64,000 nt of DNA, taken from Bradyrhizobium embrapense (GTDB taxonomy: Bacteria > Pseudomonadota > Alphaproteobacteria > Rhizobiales > Xanthobacteraceae). The stretch spans positions 558,001-622,000 of the forward strand of contig NZ_LFIP02000003.1 of NCBI RefSeq assembly GCF_001189235.2, written 5' to 3'. Position numbers and translations under genes: made by a program. The notes below the pieces were generated by a model, which was not told the origin of the DNA, searched no databases, and worked only from the letters and a program-made list of their open reading frames with translations. This document shows, piece by piece, positions 43,451-52,044 of this stretch. Each line of letters opens with the position of its first letter. Position 1 is the first letter of the stretch.

Positions 43451-45079
43451 ATGCCGAACCCAACTCATCGCGCCGAACGCGTGTCCGCGCCTGAAGGCTC
43501 GGTCGCGTTCGAGGCCGACGTCCTGGTGATCGGCGGCGGCCCGGCGGGGACCTGGGCTGCGGTCGGCGCTGCCGAGCGCGGCGCGCGGGTGGTGCTCGCC
43601 GACAAGGGATTTTGCGGCACCTCGGGCGCCACCGCCGCGGCGGGAACGGGCGTCTGGTATGTCGATCCGGATCCGGCGTTGCGTGAGGCCGCGATGGCCA
43701 ATCGCGAGAAGATGGGCGGCTATCTCCAGGATCGCCGCTGGATGGCGCGCGTGCTCGACAGCACCTATCAGCACAGCAATCGCCTCGCCGATTGGGGATA
43801 TCCCTATCCGGTCGACGACCGCGGCAGGTCGCAGCGCAACTCGCTGCAGGGCCCCGAATACATGCGCCTGATGCGCAAGCGCACCAAGCAGGCCGGCGTC
43901 ACCATTCTTGACCACAGCCCGGCGCTCGAACTGCTCGTCGACGACGACGGGGCCGTCGCCGGCGCCAGCGGCGTGCGGCGGCAGAAGCAGGATCGCTGGA
44001 CGGTGCGGGCCAAGGCGGTCGTGATCGCCACCGGCGGCTGCGCATTCCTCAGCAAGACGCTCGGATCGAACGTCTTGACCGGCGACGGCTATCTGATGGC
44101 GGCGGAGGTCGGTGCCGAATTCAGCAGCATGGAGTTCTCCAACCCCTACGCGATCTCGCCGGCGTTCGGCTCGGTGACCAAGACGTTGTTCTACGGCTGG
44201 GCCAGCTTCACCTATGACGACGGCAGCGTGGTGCCCGGCGCGGCGTCGAAGGGCGGGCGATCGGCGATTGCGCGGGCCCTGCTCGAGGGTCCGGTCTATG
44301 CCCGGTTGGACAAGGCGGATGATGAAGTGCGGCGTCATATGCGCGTATCGCAGCCGAATTTCTTTCTGCCGTTCGATCGCACCGGGATCGATCCCTTCAG
44401 TGACCGCTTTCCGGTCACGCTGCGGCTGGAGGGGACCGTCAGGGGTACCGGCGGCCTTCGTATCGTCGACGACAGTTGCGCCACCAGCGTGCCGGGGCTC
44501 TATGCCGCCGGCGACGCGGCGGCGCGCGAACTGATCTGCGGCGGCTTCACCGGCGGCGGCAGCCACAACGCCGCCTGGGCGATGTCATCGGGCGCCTGGG
44601 CAGGGCAGGGCGCCGCTGACTATGCCACCCAGGTCGGATCGGCTGCCGGGCGCAAATTGTCGTCCGCGGGCACCCTGGCATTTCGAAGCCGGCCGCGCCG
44701 TGCATTCGCGCCGGCTGCGCTGACCAGGGCCGTTCAGGCCGAGGTCTTCCCGTACGAGCTGAACTACTTCCGCGAGGCATCGCGATTGCAGGGCGCGCTC
44801 GGGCGCCTCGACGCCGCATGGCGCGATGTGTCGGAAGCGGACGCCGCCGGCGCGTCCGACATCGTGCAGGCGCGCGAGGCTGCAGCGATGCTGGCGACCG
44901 CGCGGTGGATGTACCGCAGCGCGCTTGCCCGTCAGGAAAGCCGCGGCATGCATCGCCGGGACGACTTCCCCGACCAGGACAGCCGGCAGCGGCATTATGT
45001 GACGACCGGTGGCCTCGACGAGATCTGGACCTCGGCCCGGCCCCATGCCGACGCCAGTTATGCGGAGGCTGCGGAGTGA
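43451..45079 (+). CDS. FAD-dependent reductase, APS-reductase-alpha/fumarate-reductase-like
   Basis: A protein of 542 residues. The FAD Rossmann motif is VLVIGGGPAGTWAAVGAAER (about residues 24-43), followed by the LADKGFCGTSGATAAAGTG loop typical of fumarate-reductase/AprA flavoproteins. The late FAD loop is PGLYAAGDAAARELICGGF with a Gly-rich GGGSHNAAWAM. It is clearly paired with the 4Fe-4S ferredoxin gene that overlaps its stop (GTGA). This is the subunit arrangement of adenylylsulfate reductase, but both proteins are shorter than AprA and AprB. Between LLM monooxygenases and MetNIQ, a role in reducing or oxidising a sulfur compound is likely, though not proven. Confidence 0.8.
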   Translation: MPNPTHRAERVSAPEGSVAFEADVLVIGGGPAGTWAAVGAAERGARVVLADKGFCGTSGATAAAGTGVWYVDPDPALREAAMANREKMGGYLQDRRWMARVLDSTYQHSNRLADWGYPYPVDDRGRSQRNSLQGPEYMRLMRKRTKQAGVTILDHSPALELLVDDDGAVAGASGVRRQKQDRWTVRAKAVVIATGGCAFLSKTLGSNVLTGDGYLMAAEVGAEFSSMEFSNPYAISPAFGSVTKTLFYGWASFTYDDGSVVPGAASKGGRSAIARALLEGPVYARLDKADDEVRRHMRVSQPNFFLPFDRTGIDPFSDRFPVTLRLEGTVRGTGGLRIVDDSCATSVPGLYAAGDAAARELICGGFTGGGSHNAAWAMSSGAWAGQGAADYATQVGSAAGRKLSSAGTLAFRSRPRRAFAPAALTRAVQAEVFPYELNYFREASRLQGALGRLDAAWRDVSEADAAGASDIVQAREAAAMLATARWMYRSALARQESRGMHRRDDFPDQDSRQRHYVTTGGLDEIWTSARPHADASYAEAAE

Positions 45080-45396
45080 TCGAGGTTGTCGACGGCGAGC
45101 GCTGTACGTCCTGCGATATCTGTGTCAACGTCTGCCCCACCAACGTGTTTGACAAGACGGACGGAATTCCGGTAATCGCGCGGCAAGGCGATTGCCAGAC
45201 CTGCTTCCTCTGCGAGCTTTATTGTCCCGAGGATGCGCTCTATGTTTCGCCCTTTGCGGATCAGGCGCAGCCGATCGACCTCGTTGCGCTCAAGCAAACG
45301 GACAGGATGGGCAGCTATCGCCGGGCCGTGGGCTGGACCGATGAGACCAGCGAGCGTCGCGGCGTCGACCGCAGCTATCTGCTCTTTGGTCACTGA
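45076..45396 (+). CDS. 4Fe-4S ferredoxin-type subunit, AprB-like
   Basis: A protein of 106 residues starting at GTG 45076, whose last two bases begin the previous stop. Two clusters are encoded: CTSCDICVNVCP and CQTCFLCELYCP, the classic CxxCxxCxxxCP pairs, giving two 4Fe-4S centres. The C-terminal tail (about 40 residues, ending SYLLFGH) resembles the wrap-around tail of AprB-type subunits that hold the flavoprotein. It should pass electrons to or from the FAD of its partner. A typical free ferredoxin would lack the tail. Confidence 0.85.
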   Translation: MIEVVDGERCTSCDICVNVCPTNVFDKTDGIPVIARQGDCQTCFLCELYCPEDALYVSPFADQAQPIDLVALKQTDRMGSYRRAVGWTDETSERRGVDRSYLLFGH

Positions 45397-45441
45397 GGCG
45401 CCGCGCGCGTCGCGACCAAGACGACCTTATGGACTGACTGA

Positions 45442-46563
45442 ATGAATGTGCATCAATCCCTGACGGGGGAACCTGTCGAGACGCTGTCGCCATTGGCGCA
45501 TCCGCGCACCGCGGCCGATGCCATGGTCCGGTTCGAGCAGGTCGCGAAAGCCTACCCGGCCTACCGTGACAAGCCGAGCGTGCAGGCGCTGAAGGACATC
45601 GACTTCGCAATTCCGCGTGGCTCGATCACCGGTGTGATCGGGCGTTCCGGCGCCGGCAAGTCCAGCCTGGTGCGGCTGATCAACGGGCTGGAGAAACCAT
45701 CGAGCGGCCGTGTCGTCGTCGACGGCCGCGATATCTCCGGACTTTCGGGCCGCGATCTGCGCCTGGCGCAGCGCTCGATCGGCATGATTTTCCAGCATTT
45801 CAATTTGCTCTCGTCGCGCACGGCCGCCGACAATATCGCGCTGCCGCTCGAGATTGCGGGCTGGTCGCGGCGCGACATTGCGCTCCGCGTCGCGGAGCTG
45901 CTCGAACTGGTCGGCATCGCCGACAAATATGATCGCTACCCGTCCGAGCTGTCGGGCGGCCAGAAGCAACGCATCGGCATCGCCCGTGCGCTGGCGACGC
46001 GACCGAACGTGCTGCTGTCGGACGAGGCGACGTCAGCGCTCGATCCGCAAACGACCCGTTCGATCCTCGATCTCCTCGCCAACATCAATCGCGAGCTTGG
46101 CGTCACCATCGTCCTAATCACCCACGAAATGTCGGTGGTGCGTCAACTCGCCAAGGAAGTCGTGGTGATCGACGGCGGTCATATCGTCGAGCGCGGTCAC
46201 GTCGCCGACATCTTCACGCATCCCGCGCATCCCGTCACGCAGGCATTCCTCTCCGAGGTGATCGGCGACAGCGTCCCGGTGTCGCTTGCGAGCCGCCTGC
46301 AGCCACGACCGGTTGCCGGCGGTCGCGCTGTCATTCGCGTCCAGGTCCGCGGTGCCGATGCCGGCGACACCATCGTCGCCCGCCTTGCGCGCGAGCTCGC
46401 GATCGACGTCGCGCTGTTGTCGGCCCGGATCGATGAGATCGGCGGTCAACATGTCGGCTCGCTGTCGCTGGGCATTCCCGGCGGCGAGGCCGTGGCCGAC
46501 AAGGCGGCGCGGTATCTCTCCCAGAACAACCTCCCGGCGGAGCGTCTCGGCTATGTCGCGTGA
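45442..46563 (+). CDS. metN: methionine-type ABC transporter ATP-binding protein
   Basis: A protein of 373 residues. The ABC domain has Walker A GRSGAGKSS, Q-loop FQHFNLLSSRTA, signature LSGGQKQRIGIARAL, Walker B VLLSDEATSALDP and switch His LITHEMSV. From about residue 285 is the NIL regulatory domain, which binds methionine and inhibits transport in MetN. The permease gene overlaps it by 11 bases and the binding-protein gene follows. This completes a MetNIQ system. Methionine, its sulfoxide or another sulfur amino acid is the likely substrate. Confidence 0.92.
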   Translation: MNVHQSLTGEPVETLSPLAHPRTAADAMVRFEQVAKAYPAYRDKPSVQALKDIDFAIPRGSITGVIGRSGAGKSSLVRLINGLEKPSSGRVVVDGRDISGLSGRDLRLAQRSIGMIFQHFNLLSSRTAADNIALPLEIAGWSRRDIALRVAELLELVGIADKYDRYPSELSGGQKQRIGIARALATRPNVLLSDEATSALDPQTTRSILDLLANINRELGVTIVLITHEMSVVRQLAKEVVVIDGGHIVERGHVADIFTHPAHPVTQAFLSEVIGDSVPVSLASRLQPRPVAGGRAVIRVQVRGADAGDTIVARLARELAIDVALLSARIDEIGGQHVGSLSLGIPGGEAVADKAARYLSQNNLPAERLGYVA

Positions 46564-47218
46564 ACTCATCAACCTGATCATTCAGGCTACCGGCGAGAGC
46601 CTGTTCATGGTGTCGATCGCCGCCTTGATCGCCACCGCGTTCGGGCTTCCGATCGGCGTCTTCCTGGCCACCAGCCGCAAAGGGGAGTTGTTCGCTGCGC
46701 CGGCGGTCAACGGCGTGCTTGGCATCATCGTCAATGCGACACGCTCGACGCCGTTCATCATCCTCGTGGTCGCCATCATCCCGTTCACGCGCCTGATCGC
46801 GGGCACCTCCATCGGCTCGGGCGCGGCGATCGTGCCGTTGACCATCGCCGCGATGCCATTCATCGCGCGATTGGTTGAGGCGGCGATCCGTGAGGTCGAC
46901 GCCGGTTTGATCGAGACCGCGTCCTCGTTTGGCGCCAGCCCACTGCAAATCGTGCTCAAGGTCCTTATCCCGGAAGCGCTGCCGGGCCTCGTGCTTGCGC
47001 TGACACTCGCGGTCGTCAGCCTGCTCGGCTATTCGGCGATGGTCGGAGCGGTCGGCGGCGGCGGACTCGGCGACCTCGGCATCCGCTACGGCTACCAGCG
47101 CTTCATGCCCGAAATGATGCTCGCGGTCGTCGTCGTCCTGATCGCGCTGGTGCAGACGGTGCAGACGGCCGGAGATTTTCTGGCTCGCCGCGTCAACCGC
47201 CGCCTGCGCCATCGCTGA
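46553..47218 (+). CDS. metI: methionine-type ABC transporter permease
   Basis: A protein of 221 residues with five to six membrane segments. The family opening TGESLFMVSIAALIATAFGLP, the RSTPFIILVVAIIPFTR segment and the cytoplasmic loop ETASSFGASPLQIVLKVLIPE are characteristic of MetI. GGAG precedes ATG 46553, which lies within the end of metN. Confidence 0.92.
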   Translation: MSRELINLIIQATGESLFMVSIAALIATAFGLPIGVFLATSRKGELFAAPAVNGVLGIIVNATRSTPFIILVVAIIPFTRLIAGTSIGSGAAIVPLTIAAMPFIARLVEAAIREVDAGLIETASSFGASPLQIVLKVLIPEALPGLVLALTLAVVSLLGYSAMVGAVGGGGLGDLGIRYGYQRFMPEMMLAVVVVLIALVQTVQTAGDFLARRVNRRLRHR

Positions 47219-47279
47219 AACTCGTCACGATCTGTTCGGCGCTCTTTTTTCAATACTGACAATTCCTGTGGAGACCCAA

Positions 47280-48062
47280 ATGTCCTTTCGTTCCATTCTT
47301 GCGTTCGCCAGCGTGCTCACGCTCTGGTCGGCGTCCGCCGTGGCGGAGACCATCAAGATCGGCGTGACGCCCGGGCCGCATGCGCAAATCCTCGAGGCCG
47401 TGAAGCCGATCGCGGCAAAGAACGGGCTCGACATCCAGCTTGTCGAATTCTCCGACTATGTGGTGCCGAACGCTGCGCTCGACGCCGGCGATATCCAGGC
47501 CAATTCGTTCCAGAACCAGCCTTATCTGGACAACCAGAAGGCTGATCGCGGTTACAAGATCGAGTCGGCGGGGCTGACGGTCAACTTTCCAATCGGCATC
47601 TATTCCAAGAAGCACAAGAGCTGGACGGAGATTCCGGACGGCGGCAAGATCTCGATCCCGAATGATCCGACCAATGGCGGCCGAGCCCTGCTGCTGCTGC
47701 GTGACAAGGGTGCGATCAAGTTGAAGGACGGCGTCGGGTTCAAGCCGACAGTCCTGGATGTCACGGACAACCCGAAGAAGCTCAAATTCGTCGAGGTCGA
47801 TGCGGCCCAGGCGCCTCGTGCGCTCGACGATGTCGATGCCGCAGTGATCAACACGAACTATGCGACTCAGGCCGGACTCGATCCGGTCAAGGACCCGATT
47901 CTGCGCGAGGACCCGAAGGGGCCGTACGTCAACCTGATCGCGGTTCGCGCCGCGGACAAGGACAAGCCGTGGGTCAAGATCCTCGTGGACAGCTATCACA
48001 CGGCTGAGGTCAAGGAATTTGTCCTGACCAAATTCAAGGGCGCCGTGCTGCCGAGCTGGTAG
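47280..48062 (+). CDS. metQ: MetQ/NlpA-family substrate-binding protein
   Basis: A protein of 260 residues with a signal peptide (SILAFASVLTLWSASAVA, cleavage before ETIKIG). The mature part shows IKIGVTPGPHAQILEAVKP, LVEFSDYVVPNAALDAGDIQANSFQNQPYLD and the typical AGLTVNFPIGIYSKK. There is no lipobox cysteine, unlike many MetQ proteins. ATG 47280 is preferred over an in-frame GTG at 47268, since GGAG lies between them. It is the third gene of the metNIQ operon. Confidence 0.9.
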   Translation: MSFRSILAFASVLTLWSASAVAETIKIGVTPGPHAQILEAVKPIAAKNGLDIQLVEFSDYVVPNAALDAGDIQANSFQNQPYLDNQKADRGYKIESAGLTVNFPIGIYSKKHKSWTEIPDGGKISIPNDPTNGGRALLLLRDKGAIKLKDGVGFKPTVLDVTDNPKKLKFVEVDAAQAPRALDDVDAAVINTNYATQAGLDPVKDPILREDPKGPYVNLIAVRAADKDKPWVKILVDSYHTAEVKEFVLTKFKGAVLPSW

Positions 48063-48081
48063 CCGCGGCCGGGCCCCGACC

Positions 48082-49485
48082 TTATTCGGCAGCGTCGGAG
48101 CGAACTGCGTTCGAGGGCAGGTGCCGATAGCCCGCGCCGGGATGCGTGGCATGAAGGCGCGGCCCGCGTTCGGGGAACAGCTTTTCCCGCAGCGTGCCTT
48201 CGCGATAGGCCGTCTTGTACACGCCGCGTGATTGCAGTTCCGGCGCCACGAGGTCGACGAAGGCGTCGAGCGATTCGGGCGCGACGAGGCGGAACAGGTT
48301 GAAGCCGTCGACATCGGTGTCGTCCGCCCAGGCGATCAGCTCGTCCGCGACATCCTGCGGCGAGCCGACCACGAAGGGGGACCGCGCGCCGACGCGGCTC
48401 AGCGTCGCAAGGTCGCCGACCCTGACCGGGCGGTCGCTCCGCACGGTGAAGTTCTCCACCATCGACTGGATCGCGTTGCTCTCGACATACTTCACCGCCT
48501 GGTCGGGGCGATAGGTCGAGAAATCAATGCCGGTCCAGCCCGAGAGCAGCGCGAGCTGCCCGGTCTGGTCGACATGTGCGGCATATTCGGCGAGCAGATC
48601 TTCCGCTTCTGCCCGGGTCGGCGCGACGATCACGGTCGCGCCGGCAAACAGACGGATATCATAGGGATCGCGCCCGAACTCCTTTGCGGCGCTCCTGATG
48701 TCGCGGACCGCGCGGGCGAGAATTGGCCTGGTCTGCCCGTTGAGGAAGATGGCCTCCGCATGCCGTGCCGCGAAGGCGCGGCCGCGTTTCGAGGTGCCGG
48801 CCTGATACAGCAGCGGCGTGCGCTGCGGGGAGGGCTCCGCAAGGTGAATGCCGTCGACCCTGTAGTGCGGCCCTTCATGGTGGACGCGATGGATCTTGGA
48901 AGGATCGGTGAAGATCCGAGCCGCGCGGTCCCGGCGCACCGCGTCGTCCTCCCAGCTGCCTTCCCATAGCTTATAGCTGGCAGCGAGGAATTCTTCCGCC
49001 GCCTCGTAGCGTTCGTCATGGGCGCGGTTGGCGTCGAGGCCCATGCCGCGGGCGCCGCTGTCGAGATAGCCGGTCACGATGTTCCAGCCGATCCGTCCGT
49101 TGGTGAGATGATCGAGCGTCGAGAAGCGTCGCGCGAGCTGGTAAGGGTGTTCATAGGTGAGGTTGGACGTGATGCCGAAACCGAGATGCCTGGTGACCAG
49201 CGCCATGGCGGAGACCAGCAGGGTCGGTTCCGCATTCGGCAATTGAACAGCGTGGCGGAGCGCTGTGTCCGGATTGCCGCCGTAGACGTCATAGATGCCG
49301 AAGACGTCAGCCAGGAAGATGCCGTCCAGCAGTCCTCGCTCGGCGGTCTTCGCATAATTGACCCAGTAATCGAGCGAGTTGTAGTCGAGTGAGGTGTCGC
49401 GCGGATGCGACCACAGGCCGGCCCAGTTGTGGCTTGGCGCCATCATGTTGAATGCGTTGAAGCGAAGCTCTTTCGATTTTGCCAT
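48082..49485 (-). CDS. LLM-class flavin monooxygenase, NtaA/SnaA/DszA type
   Basis: A protein of 467 residues, the third large LLM paralogue. It differs from the other two in the opening RFNAFNMMAPSHNWAGLW and the DYNSLDYWVNYAKTAERG helix, but keeps LTNGRIGWNIVTGYLDS, PLLYQAGTSKRGRAFAARHA and VDGFNLFRLVAPESL. That pattern is closest to the DszA/NtaA subgroup. I chose ATG 49485 after GGGACAGG rather than ATG 49518. It converges on metQ and is divergent from the O-acetylhomoserine sulfhydrylase gene. Confidence 0.87.
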   Translation of the reverse strand: MAKSKELRFNAFNMMAPSHNWAGLWSHPRDTSLDYNSLDYWVNYAKTAERGLLDGIFLADVFGIYDVYGGNPDTALRHAVQLPNAEPTLLVSAMALVTRHLGFGITSNLTYEHPYQLARRFSTLDHLTNGRIGWNIVTGYLDSGARGMGLDANRAHDERYEAAEEFLAASYKLWEGSWEDDAVRRDRAARIFTDPSKIHRVHHEGPHYRVDGIHLAEPSPQRTPLLYQAGTSKRGRAFAARHAEAIFLNGQTRPILARAVRDIRSAAKEFGRDPYDIRLFAGATVIVAPTRAEAEDLLAEYAAHVDQTGQLALLSGWTGIDFSTYRPDQAVKYVESNAIQSMVENFTVRSDRPVRVGDLATLSRVGARSPFVVGSPQDVADELIAWADDTDVDGFNLFRLVAPESLDAFVDLVAPELQSRGVYKTAYREGTLREKLFPERGPRLHATHPGAGYRHLPSNAVRSDAAE

Positions 49486-49886
49486 CGACCTGTCCCGACA
49501 GTGATCGTGTCGCGACACCGTAACAGTTTGCCTGCGTGACTTTGTTTTCTATTCGAGCGTTCTGCGCAAAAATCCTGCTGCAGCGTAATTATCGGACAGC
49601 ACATTACGCTCATCGATGCGTGCGGGCCGGGTCTATGCGTTCATGCAGCTCGGATCGCCGGCGGTCACTGCACTGTGCGATCCGCGATCTCGCGCGCCGG
49701 TACCGGCCGCCCGCATGCGAAACAAATCCGTCGTGCGGGATGTTCCGTCGGAAAAATTCGGGATGTCGTCCGCGAGACGTCAGCACGTCCATCGCTATTT
49801 TCCTGGACATCTCGACAGCAGCAAAGTCGCTGCGCATCATTTCGCGACTTGCAGCGCGTGGTTCACCGATCTCAGGAGAGTTTGAA
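49486..49886. other. divergent intergenic region before metY-like gene
   Basis: About 400 bases. No gene is seen. It contains the AGCGTAAT / ATTACGCT dyad at 49582-49610. I looked for a SAM-type riboswitch, common before alphaproteobacterial methionine genes, and did not find a convincing one. Confidence 0.4.
49582..49610. promoter_or_regulatory. inverted repeat, candidate operator
   Basis: AGCGTAAT (49582-49589) and ATTACGCT (49603-49610) form a perfect 8-bp inverted repeat with a 13-base spacer. It lies 97 bases upstream of the DszA-like start and about 280 bases upstream of the metY-like start. Confidence 0.45.
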
Positions 49887-51212
49887 ATGCCGGTCGAAAC
49901 GAAGAATCTCGAGACGCTCGCCCTGCATGGCGGGTCCTACCGGTCCGATCCCACGACCGGTGCGGTGGCGGTTCCGATCTATCAGACCACCTCGTTCCAG
50001 TTCGAGAACACCGACCATGCCTCCCGGCTGTTCGCGCTGGAGGCGATCGGGCAGATCTACACAAGGATCAAGAATCCGACGGCGGACGCCTTCGAGGAAC
50101 GGCTGGCGGCGTTGGAAGGCGGCGTCGGCGCGCTCGCGGTGGCCTCGGGCCAGACCGCCTCGGCGTTTGCAATCTTCAATATCGCCCAGGCCGGCGACAA
50201 CATCATCTCTTCGACCGATCTCTATGGCGGCACCTGGACGCTGCTGTCGCAAACCTTGAAGCAGTTCGGCATCGAGGTGCGGTTCGTCGATCCGGCCGAT
50301 CCGGAGAACTTCCGTCGCGCCACCGATGCGAAGACCCGCGCCTATTTTGCCGAAACCCTGCCCAATCCCAAGCTCAACGTGTTCCCGATCAGGGAGGTGG
50401 CCGATATCGGCCGCTCGCTCGGCGTGCCGCTGATCCTCGACAACACGGCGGTGCCGTTGATCGCGCGTCCGTTCGAGCATGGTGCCGCCATCGTGGTCTA
50501 CTCGACGACGAAGTATATCGGCGGCCACGGTACGTCGATCGGCGGCGCGATCATCGACGGCGGCAATTTCGACTGGGCGGCGCATGCCGAGCGCTTTCCG
50601 CTGCTGACGCAGCCGGACGCCGCCTATCACGGCGCGATCTGGACGGAGGCGGCCAAGCCGCTCGGTCCGATCGCCTACATCCTGCGCGCGCGTGTCAAGC
50701 TGCTGCGCGATCTCGGCGCTGCGATCGCGCCGCAGAACGCCTTCCAGTTCATCCAGGGGCTCGAGACGCTGCCGCTGCGGCTGCGCCAGCACAATGAGAA
50801 TGCCATCAAGGTGGCGGAATTCCTGGCCCGGCACCCCAGCGTTTCCCATGTGATCTTCCCGGGACTGCAGGATGGCGAGAATCGCCGCCGCGCCGACACC
50901 TATCTGAAAGGCGGCTATGGCGCGCTGGTCGGCTTCGAGTTGAAGGGGGGCGTCGAGGCCGGTCGCCGCTTCATCGATGCGCTGAAGCTGTTCTATCATG
51001 TCGCCAATATCGGCGATGCGCGGTCGCTCGCGATCCATCCAGCCTCGACCACCCACCAGCAGCTTACCGGCGAGGAGCAAATCGCGGCCGGCGTCACGCC
51101 CGGCTATGTGCGGCTTTCGGTCGGGATCGAGCACCCTGACGACATCATCGCCGACCTCGTTCAGGCATTGGCTCAGGCCGAGGCAGGCAGCAGCGCCCGC
51201 AAGGCGGCGTGA
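49887..51212 (+). CDS. metY: O-acetylhomoserine sulfhydrylase (PLP enzyme)
   Basis: A protein of 441 residues. It condenses O-acetylhomoserine with sulfide or methanethiol to give homocysteine or methionine. The gamma-family PLP fold is seen in YQTTSFQFENTDHASRLFAL, RIKNPTADAFEERLAALEGG and VVYSTTKYIGGHGTSIGG with the PLP lysine, followed by the C-terminal HPASTTHQQLTGEEQ typical of the family. The ATG at 49887 has AGGAGAG at 49874-49880. A MetQ-like binding protein gene follows 31 bases later. It lets the cell use sulfide or methanethiol from the monooxygenase steps directly. Confidence 0.9.
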   Translation: MPVETKNLETLALHGGSYRSDPTTGAVAVPIYQTTSFQFENTDHASRLFALEAIGQIYTRIKNPTADAFEERLAALEGGVGALAVASGQTASAFAIFNIAQAGDNIISSTDLYGGTWTLLSQTLKQFGIEVRFVDPADPENFRRATDAKTRAYFAETLPNPKLNVFPIREVADIGRSLGVPLILDNTAVPLIARPFEHGAAIVVYSTTKYIGGHGTSIGGAIIDGGNFDWAAHAERFPLLTQPDAAYHGAIWTEAAKPLGPIAYILRARVKLLRDLGAAIAPQNAFQFIQGLETLPLRLRQHNENAIKVAEFLARHPSVSHVIFPGLQDGENRRRADTYLKGGYGALVGFELKGGVEAGRRFIDALKLFYHVANIGDARSLAIHPASTTHQQLTGEEQIAAGVTPGYVRLSVGIEHPDDIIADLVQALAQAEAGSSARKAA

Positions 51213-51243
51213 TCAAACTTGGCACAATCGAAACAGGATCGAG

Positions 51244-52044
51244 ATGATGAAGACATTGTTGCGCCTGGCGCAAGCGGCGGGCGTTGTCCTTGCCCTGACG
51301 GCGAGCGCCGTCGCCGACGAACCACTCAAGATCGCGACCAGCGCCGGTCCGGTCGGCCAGCTTGCAGCGTTTGCCGCCAAATTGGCCAAGGAGAAGGGGC
51401 AGGACGTCAAGGTCGTCGAACTGTCCGATTGGGTCGCCTTGAACGAGGTGGTCAACAGCGGCGACGTTGACGCCAACCTGTTTCAGCATGGCACTTATCT
51501 TGCGATCCAGAACAAGCAGCGCGGCTTCAATCTGGTCCAGGTCGACAAGGTCGGCGTGATCGCACCGGTCGGGCTGTTCTCGAAGAAGATCAAGTCACTC
51601 GACGAGATCAAATCCGGCGACAGCGTCGCGATCCCGAACGAGCCGCTCAACGGTGCGCGCGGATTGATCCTGCTCGAGCGGGCCGGCCTGATCAAGCTGA
51701 CGCCGGGTAAGGGCTTTGCGGTGAGCCGCTTCGACATCATCGAGAACCCGAAGAATCTGAAGATCGTCGAGCTCGATCCGGCGCAGACCTATCGCTCGCT
51801 CGACGACGTGACGCTCGCACTCGTCAACATCACCTATTTGATCCCGGCGGGCGGCGATCCGAAATCGGCGCTGCTGATCGATCGCACGGTGGATGACGGG
51901 CTGGTGCTGCGCTTCACGGCGCGGCCGGACAAGAAGGATGATCCGCGCCTCAAAGCCTTCATCCAGGTCTTCGACTCGCCCGAGGTGAAGAAATTCATCG
52001 AGGACAAGCTGCCGGCATTCATTCCGGCCGGCTTCAGCAGCTAG
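51244..52044 (+). CDS. second MetQ/NlpA-family substrate-binding protein
   Basis: A protein of 266 residues with a signal peptide (LLRLAQAAGVVLALTASAVA, cleavage before DEPLKIA). The family pattern ATSAGPVGQLAAFAAKLAKE, VVELSDWVALNEVVNSGDVD and ANLFQHGTYLAIQNK is clear. It has no adjacent ATPase or permease gene; it may share MetNI encoded 4.7 kb upstream, widening its range. Two ATGs are adjacent (51244 and 51247). Its stop overlaps the convergent flavoprotein gene's stop by three bases. Confidence 0.87.
   Translation: MMKTLLRLAQAAGVVLALTASAVADEPLKIATSAGPVGQLAAFAAKLAKEKGQDVKVVELSDWVALNEVVNSGDVDANLFQHGTYLAIQNKQRGFNLVQVDKVGVIAPVGLFSKKIKSLDEIKSGDSVAIPNEPLNGARGLILLERAGLIKLTPGKGFAVSRFDIIENPKNLKIVELDPAQTYRSLDDVTLALVNITYLIPAGGDPKSALLIDRTVDDGLVLRFTARPDKKDDPRLKAFIQVFDSPEVKKFIEDKLPAFIPAGFSS

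Noticed and set aside
49486..49886. SAM-II-type riboswitch before the metY-like gene
   Set aside because: No segment matched the conserved pseudoknot pattern by eye; the DNA there shows only the AGCGTAAT dyad.
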